A stretch of DNA of 64,000 bases from Sabethes cyaneus (GCF_943734655.1 NC_071355.1:210203103-210267102); one strand, 5' to 3'; positions 1 to 12,299 are shown, counted from the first letter of the stretch. Notes: a model not told the origin generated them from the letters alone. Numbers and translations are program-made.

Positions 1-1560
1 AAATGTACGGTGAGAATCTCTCCAAGTCTGTAGCTCGAGTATCACTGACAGCTCCACGTAATAGAAATAACCCCAGCGAGAAATCCTCCGTTCTCCTCCG
101 TAAGTCGCAAATGGGTTCCTAGACGCCGAATTCAGGACTGACAACCTCCCGTTGCTAAACTCGACGCCGGAGCGCAACGAATGTAGTAGTACTTTGGAAG
201 CCTTCAACCCCCCGCCGTGGTCGACCTACTGCCGGCAACGTACAACAGTCGTTTCGGCCCTGCGTGTGGGTATGAGAAGAAGGGCTTCCAGCACCTAGCT
301 CATGGCAAGTATAAATCTTATTCCTCCCTATGTTCTGCTGATGTGTACAGCGCTTTCAGGCCAACGAACACTGAACCACTGGAAGCCCATGTAACTCTCG
401 CCCCTATTTCTCCATCAACGAACGCATATCCTCAGGCTTCCTCAGGCAAGTAAAAACATGATAGCTCCTCTTCGCTTCCCGAAGTTCTTTCCGTCCATAA
501 CAATGGTTTCTTGAGCGACATTCCTCGCCGTCGAGCCTCCGATCCCAGCGCTCGCTCAAGCTGCTTTGCATCGTGTTACCTCTTACCTCTTACCTCTTAC
601 CATCAGAGTCCATCTATGGTTTCGTCTTAACTAACAACATGGGACATAACCACCCCACGGCGTCGTACCAAAACGTGTGAGGATCACGGACAAATCCCAT
701 AGTCACCCGCCAGAACGACGCCTTGCCAAAATTTGGATTTGACAGAACACCGGGACGCATCGACCTTGGTACTATGGATGGAAGTTCCCATGCTCCCTGC
801 TGCAGTCGAGTCTTTTCCGCCAGCGTTCAACAGCTGTTCCGGCCCTGCATATGGGTACAATGATGGAGGCTTCCAAAACTCCTGATCACTGATTTGTCTT
901 CCGTTTCTAGCCCACTGTCATCCAACCGGCCACCGAAAAGCACGCGCGACGTACAGCACGACGACATCCTTGTGTATTACTAAAACATTGACGGAATGAG
1001 CCCAAGCGTCTAAGACTACCTGCTAGCATGCGTTGGTAGTCCATACGATATAATTGTTTTAGTCTAAACGACGATCGAACATTCTCTACACAAGTCTTCG
1101 GACCGATTTACGAAGTCTTTCGTTGCGATCGGAGTGTGCACAACAACCGTAAATCAACGGGTAGTGGCGGCGTTTTAATAGCAATTCATCGCCAACTCAA
1201 GGCCTCTGTTTTGGAACACAACGATTGGCTACCTGTCGAGCAAGTTTGGGTTACTATAAAATTATCCGATCGCTGTTTATACCTATGCGCCATCTATTTT
1301 CCACCGAATCGGATAAGAGACGCCGTTCTTCTTAAGGCTCATATGGCTTCGGTTTCCGAGATTTCTTCGACAGCTTCCGCTTCTGACGACATGCTCATAA
1401 TGGGTGATTTCAACCTTCGGCTCAATCAGTCTCAAAAATTGTCAAAAACGGGTTTGATCTCTACATTCAACAGTTTCTATGATTTAATTCATCGTTTTCT
1501 TCCTAGTATAGATTGGAGTGATCGCGGCAACGGATATCTGTTCAAGACGGTGCTAAGATT
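1..1560 (+). mobile_element. Degraded non-LTR retrotransposon with endonuclease (Jockey/CR1-like)
   Basis: A broken reading frame from about 960 to 1,500 encodes an apurinic-type endonuclease of a non-LTR retrotransposon. Blocks in order: ILVYY-NIDGMSP, SPYDIIVLV, then after a frameshift STGSGGVLIAIHRQL, LYLCAIYFPPN and MLIMGDFNLR. GDFN is the metal-binding and catalytic signature of this endonuclease family. Stops and at least one frameshift make it a pseudogene. The upstream part (1-950) carries a diverged internal duplication: 225-300 resembles 825-890 (both with CAACAG-CG-TTCGGCCCTGC). No reverse transcriptase follows; 1,560-1,740 is unassigned. Confidence 0.7.
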
Positions 1561-1789
1561 GATTGAGATCAGCAGTAAGAAGCAGATAGAAGATATGAAA
1601 AAATGGTCGACAAGGAGATCAAAAAATTGCTCATCCGGCCTGATGATGATGGTTGTATCATCATCTCCTAATCTGGAACCGGCTTCGAAACGTATACAGT
1701 TGTAATACTTTTAAATTTGGTTATCTATACTGTTACTGTTTAATCCATAAAATTAGCTGATTCCCCGATCTTACTGGGGCTCCTTTGTC

Positions 1790-2300
1790 TCTCAGCCACT
1801 TGTGCATCTGTTATTGTAACGAAAATTTTCATAATGCAAGAGAAAAAACCTTTTTCTTCATTTGAAGCCCAGCCACTTGTAAATCCGTGTTCTTTTCGGT
1901 AATCCCTATAAAGCGAGACAAAGGCTTTTTTACGTTTTTGAACCTCCCCCTTATCAATGGTCACCAATTCCCCCTTTCAGAAATATTCTCTTGTCGTCCA
2001 GTCACTTGCACAACTGATATCGTTCCAAATGCAAGAGAAACGGACCCCTGACCCATTTGAACTTTGCTTTCCCCTTGTATGAGATCGTTTCTCTCTTTTG
2101 TCAACCCCCGCGCTGATTCTTTTATGTCAAAAATCATGTGTGATGAAGTTTGATGAATAACTGTCCAAACGTCCAAACGTTCAAGTTTCTCGTCCCCTGT
2201 TGGTTCATCCCCGTCTTGTCTTCCAGTCACTTGCACAATCGGTCTTAATGCAAAAGAAACGCAACCCCTTTTACTTATTTGGACTCCACTTATTTGGACT
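1790..2300. repeat. Three imperfect tandem units of about 210 bases
   Basis: The block CAGYCACTTGYRCA followed about 25-40 bases later by AATGCAARAGAAA occurs near 1,795, 2,000 and 2,225. This spacing suggests a short tandem amplification directly beside the Helitron-like element. Open frames here are not supported as genes. Confidence 0.55.
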
Positions 2301-2419
2301 ACTCCTGCGCCTCGTTGGGGACTCTCCTCAGTGCCGATTCCCTTGTTTGATAGATAACGGTCATGGCGTTCTGGGATTATGGCGGAACAGACAAACATAC
2401 GTTCACTTTTATATTTATA

Positions 2420-3618
2420 CTAGCTGACCCGACAAACCTCGTATTGCCACAAATTAAACTGTGTTCTACATAAATCGTGTATCTCGGATGACCTTTGTCA
2501 CAATCTCGAGTTTTGCAAGTTTCTGAGGAGTTCATGGGTGTTTTAATATACAAATTTTCCTCACAGTAAATTAGAAAACAACTCCCCCATTGCTTAGCCT
2601 GATAAAATGAAGAGGATAGCATTTAAATATTCGCCATCATTACAAACCATTTCGCCGAATACCATTTTGCGGAACACCAATTCTCGGTTGAGCATAACGC
2701 GGAATATAGAGTTTCGCAGAATACCATTTCGCGAAAAACCTTACGCTTACCATTTCACGGTAAATCTTTTCGTAGAAAGTACCACTTCGCAGGGGTGACC
2801 CAACTGAAGGAAAGTAATAGAGGTCAGTAGATCTAGGAAAATATATAAACCTAGATAAAGGTGATCTCTACGGGGGGCTGCCCCCTCCTGCAGTGGTCAG
2901 CGCTTCCGAAGGCAGGTCGCGGGCAACACTCGCGGCCTGTGTCCGTCTCGCCCTGAATCATTTAATGTTACTATTGATAGTTTCTGGTGGTCTTGTTATT
3001 GGCTAATGTTTTATGAATGAGTCTAAAATTTCTCGAGTTAGATTAGCTTTTGAGTTACGCAAAAATTTCTGTTTTATTTGTATGAGAGTCCTTAACTCCC
3101 TACCACAGTTGTGGGGGGTCTCAAACCATCATAAAAAATACTGCCTCCAAAACTCCTACATGCCAAATTTAGTTCCATTTGCTTGATTAGTTCTCTAGTT
3201 ATGAGGATATTTGTATTTCATTTGTATAGGAGCCCCCCCACTATTGAAGGGGAGAGGGGTCATAATTCCCCTCCTAAAGAGGGGAGGGGTCTTAATTCCC
3301 CTTCTAAAGAGGGGAGGGGTCTCAATTCACCATAGAAAAAATTCTTGTCTGCAAAAACATCCACATGTCAAATTTTGTTCCATTTGCTTGATTAGTTCTC
3401 GAGTTACGCAGAAATTTGTGTTTCATTTGTATGGAAACTCCCCCCCCCCCCCTTCCCCCTCTTAGTGAAGGGAGGGGTCTCTAACCATCATAAGAACCTT
3501 CTCTGGCCCCAAAAATCTCTACACACAAATTTTCACGTCGATTGGTTCAGTAGTTTTTGATTCTATAGGGAACATCCCGACAGACAGACAGACAGAAATC
3601 CATTTTTATAGATATAGA
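2420..3618 (-). mobile_element. Helitron-like nonautonomous element, copy 1
   Basis: Read on the minus strand it begins TCTATATCTATAAAAATGG and ends GTCGGGTCAGCTAG, sitting between A and T as Helitrons do (5' TC, 3' CTAG, AT target). Next to the start it has a GACAGACAGACAG stretch. Internally it holds several copies of a block with CCATTTGCTTGATTAG and a run of Cs at 3,440-3,453. The region 2,640-2,795 is a degenerate 15-17 base repeat around ACCATTTCGC. No Rep/helicase coding remains. Assignment to Helitrons is by end structure and by resemblance to abundant insect repeats; a different class is possible. Confidence 0.6.
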
Positions 3619-3659
3619 TTTAGACAGTAGTAGATGAATAACGTGCAAATAACATGGTC

Positions 3660-4174
3660 CACATTTTGGTGAACCGCGAAGCGAGGCCGGACGGTTGCGG
3701 CCAAAACACGCTTAGGATGCACTATTTACGGGATATGTGCATCGGAGGGCCCCCGAGCGTCGCATGCTGCACCGTTCAGCTATCACATCTGTTTCCATTA
3801 AGACTCAGAGGAGTTCTTGCATGAGACAGTCAAGCAATACTATACGCTCGATAGGTTGGGAGCCCGCGCTCAACAAGACCAACTTTTATCCAAAGAACCC
3901 GCACAAGCATTGATAAAGCTACGTAATACAACAATATCCCTGAATGGTAAATATCAGGTGGGCCTGCTGTGGAAATACAACGGCCTGCGTTTACCCAACA
4001 ACCAGTCCGTGGCATAGAGGTGTCATAACTGCTGGACTAAAAGTTTGGAACGCGTCTCTGAGTTATCCAAAATAGTGCGGTGGAAAATGATGGACTACGA
4101 ACTCAAAGGATACATTCGAAAGCTAACACCCGAAGAAATTCGGAAAACAGGGGATCGAAGTATTCAATCCCAAC
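3660..4174 (+). pseudogene. BEL/Pao retrotransposon polyprotein relic, part 1 (start of RT region)
   Basis: A decayed frame encodes a typical BEL/Pao stretch before the reverse transcriptase core: FLHETVKQYYTLDRLG, ALIKLRNTTISLNGKYQVGL, LLWKYNGLRLPNN, then ERVSELSKIVRWKMMDY and LKGYIRKLTPEEIRK. It ends at NPNKPV, exactly where an RTE-like element has inserted; the next residues resume at 5,451. Stop codons are present (for example after LPNNQSVA). No LTR is recognised at the left. Confidence 0.8.
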
Positions 4175-4188
4175 AAACCCGTGAAAGT

Positions 4189-5450
4189 GAGAACTACCGA
4201 GCAATGCCGCCTACAAAGTGCTGTCCCAAGTCATCTTTCATCGACTATCGCCAATAGCCAATAGATTTGTGGGAAGTTACTAGGCCGGCTTCATGGAGAG
4301 TCGGTCTACAACGGACCAAATCTTCACCCTGCGGCAGATCCTCCAGAAGTGCCGCGAATTCTGAGTCCCCACGCACCACCTGTTCATCGATTTCAAAGCC
4401 GCATATGATAGCGGAAAATTTTGGACTAAAACGGCGGGGTAAGCTTACTAGACTTATCATGGCTACGATGGATGGGATCCAGTGCTGTGTGAGAATCTCG
4501 GGTGGATTGTCGGACCCAAACGAATCTCGCAGGGGACTTCGACAAGGAGATGGTCTTTCCTACCTGCTATTCAACATTGCGCTTAAAGGTGTTATAAGAC
4601 GAGCGGCGATCGAAATGCGGGGCACGATTTTCAATAAATCCCGTCAATTTATCTGCTTTGCTGACAACGTGGATGCTGTCGGCAGGACATTTGAGGCGGT
4701 AGAAGATCAGTATACCAGACTAAAACGCGATGCAGAGAAGATTGGATTGAAGATAAATACGTCCAAAACGAAGTATGTGCTGGCGGGTGGGACCGAGCGC
4801 GACTGGGCCCGCTTGGGAAGTACCGTGGTAATCGACGGGGATGAGTTCGAGGTAGTCGACGAGTTCGTATACCTTGGCTCACTGGCAACAGAGGACAACA
4901 ATACCAGCCGTGAGATTAAAAGACGTATTATCAGCGGAAGTCGGGCCTACTACGGACTCCACAAACACTTGCGGTCGAACAATTTGAGCCCCCGTACAAA
5001 GTGCACACTGTACAAAACGCTAATTGGACCGGTTGTCCTCTACGGGCACGAAACGTGAACATTGATAGAAGAGTATCTGGGAGCACTCGGAGTTTTCGAA
5101 CGGCAGGTGCCAAGAACCATCTTTGGCGTAGTGCAAGAGCACGGTGTATGGAGGCGAAGAATGAGCCACGAGCTCGCGCGTCTCTACGGCGAACCAAGTA
5201 TTCAGAAAGTGGTTAAAGCCATGTTGCTAGAATGCCGGGCAACTATTCTGCAAAAAATGGTTTTCGCATCAAATCCGGTAGGAATAAGACGAAGAGAGGC
5301 ACAGCGAGCAACGTGGCAAGACCAGGTGCAGTGAGATCTGGCGAGCACTGGGTGCCCGCGGAACTGGAGACCAGCTGCCATGGATCGAAATAGATGGAGA
5401 AATTATACTGCGCAGGCCTTGTCGTAAGACGTTAGGCCAATTAAGTAAGT
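4189..5450 (+). mobile_element. RTE-like non-LTR retroposon, 5'-truncated, inserted in BEL/Pao
   Basis: It is flanked by the perfect 14-base target duplication AAACCCGTGAAAGT (4,175-4,188 and 5,451-5,464) and ends in a TAAG-repeat tail. It encodes the C-terminal part of a reverse transcriptase: TDQIFTLRQI (mutated), FKAAYDS, GLRQGDGLSYLLFNIAL, ICFADNVDAVGRTF (active-site FADD changed to FADN) and the region EFVYLGSLATEDNNTSREIK, then LYKTLIGPVVLYGHET, stop, and the C-terminal RNIGGR-type block QRATWQDQVQ. Clade is RTE-like by motif pattern; the exact clade is uncertain. Confidence 0.88.
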
Positions 5451-6880
5451 AAACCCGTGAAAGTTGTCTTTGATGCAGCTGCTTCTTTCGGTGGTGTTTC
5501 GCTTAACTCCGTATTAATGAAAGGCCCCGATCAACTGAATGATCTGTTACCAGTGTTGTACACGTTTCGGGAACGGTTACTTGGTTTAGGAGGCTATGTA
5601 GTGCAGATGTTCTGCCAGACACGGATTAATCCCGAAGATGACAGCTAACGGATCGAGTGGTATGGTAGCGAAGACACAATAGAACCGAGGGACTACGCAT
5701 GGGATGCTTGTGGTAACATTTGGAGCAACATGTTCATCCAGTACGGCCATCTTCATCCTAAATGAAAATGCCAGCGGTTTTGCGAAGAAGTACCGTATAG
5801 GATACTGTCGTCCACGCTATCTATCATAGACACTACGTCGACGACATGTTGATCAGCGTAGATACAGAACGAAGTCCGATACATACGTCAACAGGGTGGT
5901 TTCTATTGGAGGAATTGGGTGTCAGTTGTGCTGGAGAGCTTGAACGAAAATCCCAAACAGTTTATCCATCAACTCTGGAAGTTTATCCAGGAACTCTGAT
6001 TTGGCTTTGGCCATAGCTCTTGGTATGTAGTGGAGCACAACTGTGGACGTTTTTCGATACAAGCTTTGCATAGACCGAAACAAGGACCTACTTTCCGGTG
6101 AAAAGCATCCAACCAAGCGTAATATACTGCGACCCATAATGGCTATCAGATGTACTTGTTTTGCTCGACGAGGCGCTCCGATAGAAATTGTAAACGATAG
6201 AAGGACGAACTTTGTGGGCGCGTACAAACAGATAAATGAAGCAGTAGTTGTTTGAAAAAAAAACTCATCAACTATGCAGCGCTGCATATGGGCGGCTATT
6301 GGGAGCGGCTAATCCAATCCGTAAAGAAAATTCTAACCAAAGTCAAACCAGCTTACCCCCAACGATTTTTTGTTGGGTTCTTCGAATGGGTCTGAACCGT
6401 TGGCTGGTTCAGTACAACGAGTGCTCATTCACACTACAGCGCTCATGGAAGGCATCACAGACAAAACAGTCCAACCTGTTTTGGAAGCGAAGGGTAACGA
6501 AATACCTACCAACAATTACACGTGAAACCATATAGTTTTAGCCGGTACGACCAATTGTGTTAGGAGAAATCGTCATCATGGTCGATCTCAATTTGCCAAA
6601 AACTTGTTGGCCCCGCGGTTGAGTGGTGGCGGTGGAGACATCTTCCGATCGACAAGCATGCTCAGCAGTCGCCCAGACTGCTACGGGATTGTACGAGAGA
6701 TCTCAGCTAAGCTTGTCGTATTGGATATAGGTACGTATAGGAATGAGCTAAACCAGGGTTACACTTCTCTTCGTGCTACGCCGCATCTACTCATATATTA
6801 CATGAATAACGCGGCGTTTCACCCGGTGAAGTTCACCGTGCTGTCAGACGATTGGTTGTCGTATCCATCAAGCGATTAAG
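5451..6880 (+). pseudogene. BEL/Pao polyprotein relic, part 2 (RT and integrase remnants)
   Basis: The frame resumes VKVVFDAAASFGGVSLNSVL then LKGPDQLNDLLPVLYTFRER-type sequence, the BEL/Pao RT start. Around 5,700-5,770 TFGA-CS and AIFILNENA follow. Near 6,030-6,140 DVFRYKLCIDRNKDL precedes PTKRNILRPIMA. The sequence then jumps directly to integrase (ARRGAPIEIVNDRRTNFVGA), so the RNase H region is deleted. HMGGYWERLIQSVKKILT and, near 6,565-6,700, LPK-CWPR-VVE complete the integrase end. Several frameshifts and stops make it nonfunctional. Confidence 0.8.
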
Positions 6881-6968
6881 CTGTCGCTTGGTCGGTGAAG
6901 GAAAACAATAACAAATCAAATACTTTGTCATCAGGTCACAAGACCGCTAGAGAAGATATTACAGATTA

Positions 6969-7344
6969 CCCAGTAAACATTTTCATATGCATATCAGAGT
7001 AACAAATGAGTTATATGTACCTATATATACCCTGAAAAATCGTATCTAATGCACAAAACTAGCATATGCGTACTAATTTGGAGGCCATATACGTACTAAA
7101 AAATATACATTACCAATTCAACTTTATAAGTCTTTGTATGCGATAAGGTCTGACTCAAAGCGATTAGTTTTATAGTTCTATACAATTCTGTACTGAAAGT
7201 CGTAGGTCAATCACTTGCTATCGTCAAATACGACAGGATATAAACTTGTATGCATTTCATTACGCTATATTTACGATACTGAATTTATTAAAAGTCAATA
7301 ACGATAATTTTCGTACATTGATATACGAGTTTGTGTTTGCTGGG
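6969..7344. mobile_element. MITE family 1 copy (CCCAGTAAACA ends), TA-flanked
   Basis: It starts CCCAGTAAACATTTTC and ends GTGTTTGCTGGG, flanked by TA on both sides. It aligns over its whole length with the reverse complement of 54,573-54,948, including GCATATGCGTACT and ATATACGTACT. AT-rich and noncoding. Confidence 0.82.
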
Positions 7345-7927
7345 TATACTTATTACACTTATTATACTTACGCCTAAGTTCTCATTTGCTACATTTACCT
7401 AAAACTACGCAACACTACTTGAGTGTTTGATTAAAGTGAAGATTGAAATGTAAAATTAGGTGAATTAAAATGGTCGGTGTTAAGCCAAACGTAAAACCGA
7501 ACCAAGTGACAAAACTCTGAATTGGAGAAAAACGCATTCAGTTTGCTGCTCCGTATGGTTTATAGCTATCAATCGTTCGAAATCAACTCATAACTCTGGC
7601 TGTTTGCCACATTTATGTATTCTGATTAGAGTGAAATGCAGCTAAGGAAATTCTTGATCGTTTGCTGTCCTTAACTTTTATTAAATTTTGCGACTTGGTC
7701 CGGTCTGATTTAACACCGGCCAAATTGAATCTGAAAATTGATGTCGCTTACAGGTTAGGCAGTGAGATACTGGTGCAAAGAATTAAATTAGTTAACTCTA
7801 ATTGCATGCTAACTAAAAATGAGAATCTTACTTTTTACACTTACAAACTTGATATTGATATACTTACTACTCTAAGCTGATCCACGACGATCAAATCCAG
7901 TAAACTAAGAAACGCATGCACATGCGC

Positions 7928-8057
7928 AACCTCGAGTTTTTAGTCTTGACCTTGAAATGCGGTCAAACATATTTATTAATGTTTTTTTTACCGTTTCAAA
8001 AAATATTAATAAATATGTTTGACCGCATTTCAAGGTCTAGACTAAAAACTCGAGGTT
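7928..8057. repeat. Long hairpin (53-base arms)
   Basis: Arms 7,928-7,980 and 8,005-8,057 are nearly perfect inverted copies (AACCTCGAGTTTTTAGTC ... GACTAAAAACTCGAGGTT) with a 24-base loop. The quality of pairing implies a young palindromic insertion or foldback element. Confidence 0.9.
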
Positions 8058-8150
8058 GGTCTATTTTCATAGAAATGGAGCCTTTCCCCGAAAACCCGCG
8101 CTGAGAATCGCGGCTAACACGCTGACAGACGAACAACGTCACGCGCAGTG

Positions 8151-8392
8151 CCTTGCAAGCATAGATGCCATTTTCACAGATTTTTTCACACGCATAAATT
8201 TGGGATCCTATGAATTTCTCCGCAGGATTTAATTTTTCTAGTGTATTTCTTTCTGTAATATACATAGTTTATGAAGTACTTTAATTATAAGACACATTGG
8301 TGGAACTAGAACTCACAGGAACTGGCATAATTGGTGGGTCCCAAATTTATGCGTATGAAAAAATCTGTGATTCTGGCATCTATTCTTGCAAG
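8151..8392. mobile_element. Short inverted-repeat element
   Basis: Arms 8,151-8,208 and 8,337-8,392 are inverted copies (AGATGCCATTTTCACAGA / TCTGTGATTCTGGCATCT). The 130-base centre is unrelated AT-rich DNA. Likely a MITE; superfamily unknown. Confidence 0.7.
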
Positions 8393-8509
8393 TCGTAAAG
8401 GCCTGCACAGTGTCGTCGTCCTGAGTGTGAAAACAAGTTAGATCAAAACTTCTCGGTCGGTGGTTTCTACAGTTGACGGAGGAAGAGGCACAATCTGTGT
8501 GTCTAAAAA

Positions 8510-8758
8510 TAACCCAAAAACCAGATAGGTCGCTGCATTAATAAGGGGGGTTGCGCAGTCTCCTTTTGTCCATCGCCTCTATGGTTCAGAGGTACAAGTA
8601 CCAGCGAGCCACGCGCCCTGGCGGGGGTTGTGGGTTCGAATCCGGTTATTATCTCTGATTATAGCTTGGTTCGACCCATGCACCTACCAGCATTGAACAA
8701 AAGGTGGGAGTCACAACGATAACTTGTTAAGCGTAGCCTAACACCCCCCCCCCCCCCC
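8510..8758 (+). mobile_element. tRNA-derived SINE, type C
   Basis: A pol III box A (TGGTTCAGAGGTA near 8,582) and box B (GGTTCGAATCC near 8,631) stand about 40 bases apart, with a tRNA-unrelated 3' body. The right side runs into 15 consecutive Cs at 8,744-8,758. A real tRNA is excluded because no acceptor stem is formed. Confidence 0.6.
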
Positions 8759-8759
8759 T

Positions 8760-11220
8760 TACCTTTCCGCTCTTTTCCCCCCATTTCCAAAAAAATCATT
8801 ACTTTCCTCTACCGTCCCTTCATCAATTGTAGAACCACCGTTTCGAAAAATATTAAACGCATAAACGTTGGTCTAAGAATTATTTAAGTTTATGTGAAAT
8901 CCAGCAAATTTCAGGAAATTTTCAACCCATTATACGAAATATACGCCATTTAAGGGTTCATATTAAGCCCTTATAAATATTGTTTCTTTGTTTCATTGCT
9001 AACAATTTTCATAAAAAACCCATTACAATGGTCTCTTGAACCGTTTGGTGGATTAAGTAAAACGTTTTTACTATTCTAAAAATAGGATTTCCAAAGCTCA
9101 TCTGGTGTATTTGGAACAATCAGAACATTTTGAATATTATAATTATGAAAATATCAGTTTAAAATATACAACATTATTGGTTATGATCAAAACTTAAATA
9201 TCCTATTCCGAATGAATGTCTAAATGTTAGAAGATGGATAGACATCAACATCCAAGTTACTTTCATTATTCCATTTATGCTATTTCGGTGACATCTATTC
9301 TCAAAAATTTCAAACAGTTTTTCTCGAATCCACTCAAATCGAATGCGGTTGTTGATTCCACCCGTTGGGAAACTTTCCCAGGGTCGAAAATACAGTAGAC
9401 CTCACGTCGCCTGAGTGCAACTATTGATTTGATGGTGTGATAAGATTGACCTGTTCGGGTAGAGCATTATAGGGATCCTCAAAAATGGTTTTTCAGGGCG
9501 ATCTTCTTAATAACAAATGCAAATATCGAGCACCTCCACGCTCTATCGCTACATAAATGTTCGTTGGTTCGAAAACGAAGAAGTTGTGGGACTCACATGT
9601 GTGAGATTCTACCCTGAGAAACCATACCCTCGTTCGGCCCGCTAGGGGTTTATGCCTTTCGATTCTGTTTCTTTTATTTTCTTTACTGAAATTTTGAAAG
9701 TCATCGTTTGAATAATAATTATGAACATTGAAGACGAATTGCCCATTTAGGTGATCGAAATCGGTCAGACTTCTTCAGCCACCACAACAATACCTTCAAA
9801 CGGTCGGTCGGTTTACGGTGGAAAGTAACTTAGCCTAGCACTTAAGATTAGTGCCAAGCTCACGTCAGTCAGCCATCACTGCGCCGCCGCCCGGACCGAT
9901 GATGATAGGCTTTGCCACTAGGGTGGATCGCAAATTAGAGCACCAACCGTGGTACATCTCCCAAGCTCCTTTTAAAACTGAATGCTGCAAGGAACACCCG
10001 ATCTTTAATTCCTCCAAACGAAACAAAAGCAATACCATGAGAGAATTTGTCCAGCTACTTTGGTGTGAACTCGATCAGCACTTGCCCCTTCATTTGCCTT
10101 TCGAACCGGCTGACGGGAGATGGCGAAGATTGCGATTATTATTTTTTATCTTATTTTCAAACACGGTTATGAATGAATCTAATGTTAGGTTTCATTGATT
10201 AATTCGTGGTTACACTGTGCTACGTTTGGTGGCGGCATTCGATCTCACGCAGCCTGGGTGGAAAACGTTTAGCGGCTCATTTGAATCCGTTGCTTCGAGA
10301 AACAGAAAATTGTTGGTTTCAGCTGGTGAGAAAGATTAAAAGTTAATTTCCCATAAGAAACGAATTCGGGTCTCGCTATGGAACGACCGGGTGTGGGAGA
10401 GGAATTTTGACAAATTCTCCTAACAGTTTCAATAACGGGTGACTTATTTTCTCAATTTTCCACACGTCATTACTTCTCGTTAACTGACAAATGAATGAAT
10501 CCGTACACATTCGAAATTATTCCATTCCGAGCCTCTGCCTCTGCTCGGCTGCTGCTGTTTACTTAATCCATTTTCAATTTTCTCGACTCGTACGGATTTC
10601 GTCACAGTCTGTGGGTAGGCTTACCCTCATTTCACTACTTATGTCCCTACCATGTTACGCCAATTTACGAGTGCAGATCCCCGCACCGATTCGGACTCGG
10701 CATGCTAAGCGTGTCACTCTCAGATTTTCGACTGGTCATAAAACTGGGCAAACAATCCGACGAGAAGAAATCGCTCGAAACCGTGAAATGGACTTCCACG
10801 GGTGCGACGCCCGATGGCGGGGTCCGCTAAATAAGCCGACCGAGATTGTCATCTGCAAGAAGTAGCTGCTGCTGCTGTTGCTGCTGGGACGTGGCCGCGG
10901 CCGCTACAGTTTGTTTTCTTCCATGGCACTAAATCCTCCACACTCGTCACAAGTCAAGCAATCGTCACTGACGTCGAGTGACGGATTTGGCCCTGTAGAT
11001 CAAGGCGCGGTTCCAGCGCGAGTGCACCGGGCGAGGCTCGGCTGGCCAAGTTGTGTGGTCTCGTGCTGGTTCAAGAGCCTGCAATGCCGAGCAAGAAGGG
11101 TGGCATTAATATTATGCTTTTGAACCCCTGGAGTTTTTCAGAAATGACACTTTTTTAATACACATTGTGACAGTTAGGCTGTCGTTATCAGCATAGTTGC
11201 TGAAGTACTTTGTAGTGTAA
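8760..11220. other. Stretch without recognised gene
   Basis: 8,760-9,850 is AT-rich with no repeat or gene recognised. 9,850-11,120 has higher GC and several open frames of 80-125 codons on the plus strand, none matching a known family. A short CTG run lies at 10,866-10,887, beside a GC-rich palindromic GCGGCCGC. Confidence 0.5.
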
Positions 11221-11225
11221 GTAAA

Positions 11226-11817
11226 CCCGAGCAGGAGCGAAGAGCAAAATAATATAAAAACAATATCAAACCGTGTAATAATGCTATTTTTGTTATTGAA
11301 TAAATATGGAGATACATTGATAACACATTTTGTTCTTGAGTAGATATTTAAAACAGTGGTTGTAAGATGAGTTTAATAACTGATTTTGTTATCATATCAT
11401 ATTAAGACCTTAAAATTACATTCGATATATTTCATAAAATTTTATTTTATTGATTAAAGAGATTTTAGATTATAAATATTTTATAAAATGATTTTTTAAT
11501 CCATCCATTAATCCATGTTATTTCAAACTCTGAATGTAGTCATGTTATTGCTTTGTTATTCAAATGACACAAGAAGTTAGTCTTTTGGAAAAACTTTGAT
11601 ATTATTTGTGGTTATTTCCCAAGCAACAATCTGAGTTTTATTGTACTCTTATGGTGATCTTCCAGACCATTTTTGGTCTTGAATGCCATCATAAGAGAGT
11701 AATAAAACCCAAATTGTTACTTCGGTTTACTAACTATGTCAGCCAAAACAAGACCAAATTTTGATATGAAATCCATTACACATTTTGATATTATTTTGCT
11801 CTTCGCTCCTGCTCGGG
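11226..11817. mobile_element. MITE with CCCGAGCAGGAGCGAAGAGC terminal inverted repeats
   Basis: The terminal inverted repeats are at least 30 bases long and nearly perfect at both ends (11,226 on, and up to 11,817). Total about 592 bases. A second, smaller MITE lies inside it. Flanks AAA on both sides may be the target duplication. Confidence 0.85.
11618..11725. mobile_element. Small MITE (CCCAAGCAAC ends) nested in the larger MITE
   Basis: It begins CCCAAGCAACAATCTGAGTT and ends AATAAAACCCAAATTGTTAC, giving imperfect inverted repeats of about 35 bases including ACTCTTATGG / CATAAGAGAGT. A half of the same family sits at 52,480-52,530, and a related start at 27,549. Confidence 0.7.
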
Positions 11818-11831
11818 AAACGAAAATTAGA

Positions 11832-11955
11832 GTAACCAATCTAATTTGGACCCCATCAGCAGCTGTACATAATTTGGACACTTCCATTTGATTTAGCTGT
11901 AAGTGTCCAAATTATGTACAGCTGCTGATGGGGTCCAAAATACGTTGATTACCCT
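11832..11955. repeat. Perfect hairpin flanked by diverged inverted ends
   Basis: Core arms of about 37 bases (TTGGACCCCATCAGCAGCTG ... CAGCTGCTGATGGGGTCCAA) span 11,845-11,938 with a short loop. Outer bases GTAACCAAT / ATTACCC pair imperfectly. Probably a foldback MITE. Confidence 0.85.
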
Positions 11956-12299
11956 ACCAAGACTGTTTGAAAATTAATTCCGAATATGTAAAATCATTGG
12001 TTGACTAATAAAGTCAATTTAGACATTTAACTTCGTACTTTCTATTCTATTTAATAGTATCATTCAGTTTAGTTGATCAATCGGTCAGTCATTAATGTGA
12101 ACAGAGACCGACATCTTGAAGATCTGTTTGAGTTCCGAGTCGAATTTTCTATAACAATAGTCATGGACGTACCCAGGCTGGGCCACACTGGGGCACGTGC
12201 CGCGCCTTCTCTTTAAAGTTAAACAAAATAATTTCTGTAACCCCGCAGTTTTTATTTTAAACGGCCACTATTTTTGGGATAAGTAAAACAATTGCGTAA

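Noticed and set aside
9851..11123. Plus-strand open frames of 80-125 codons in GC-rich DNA
   Set aside because: No domain or similarity recognised; could be host DNA with chance frames.
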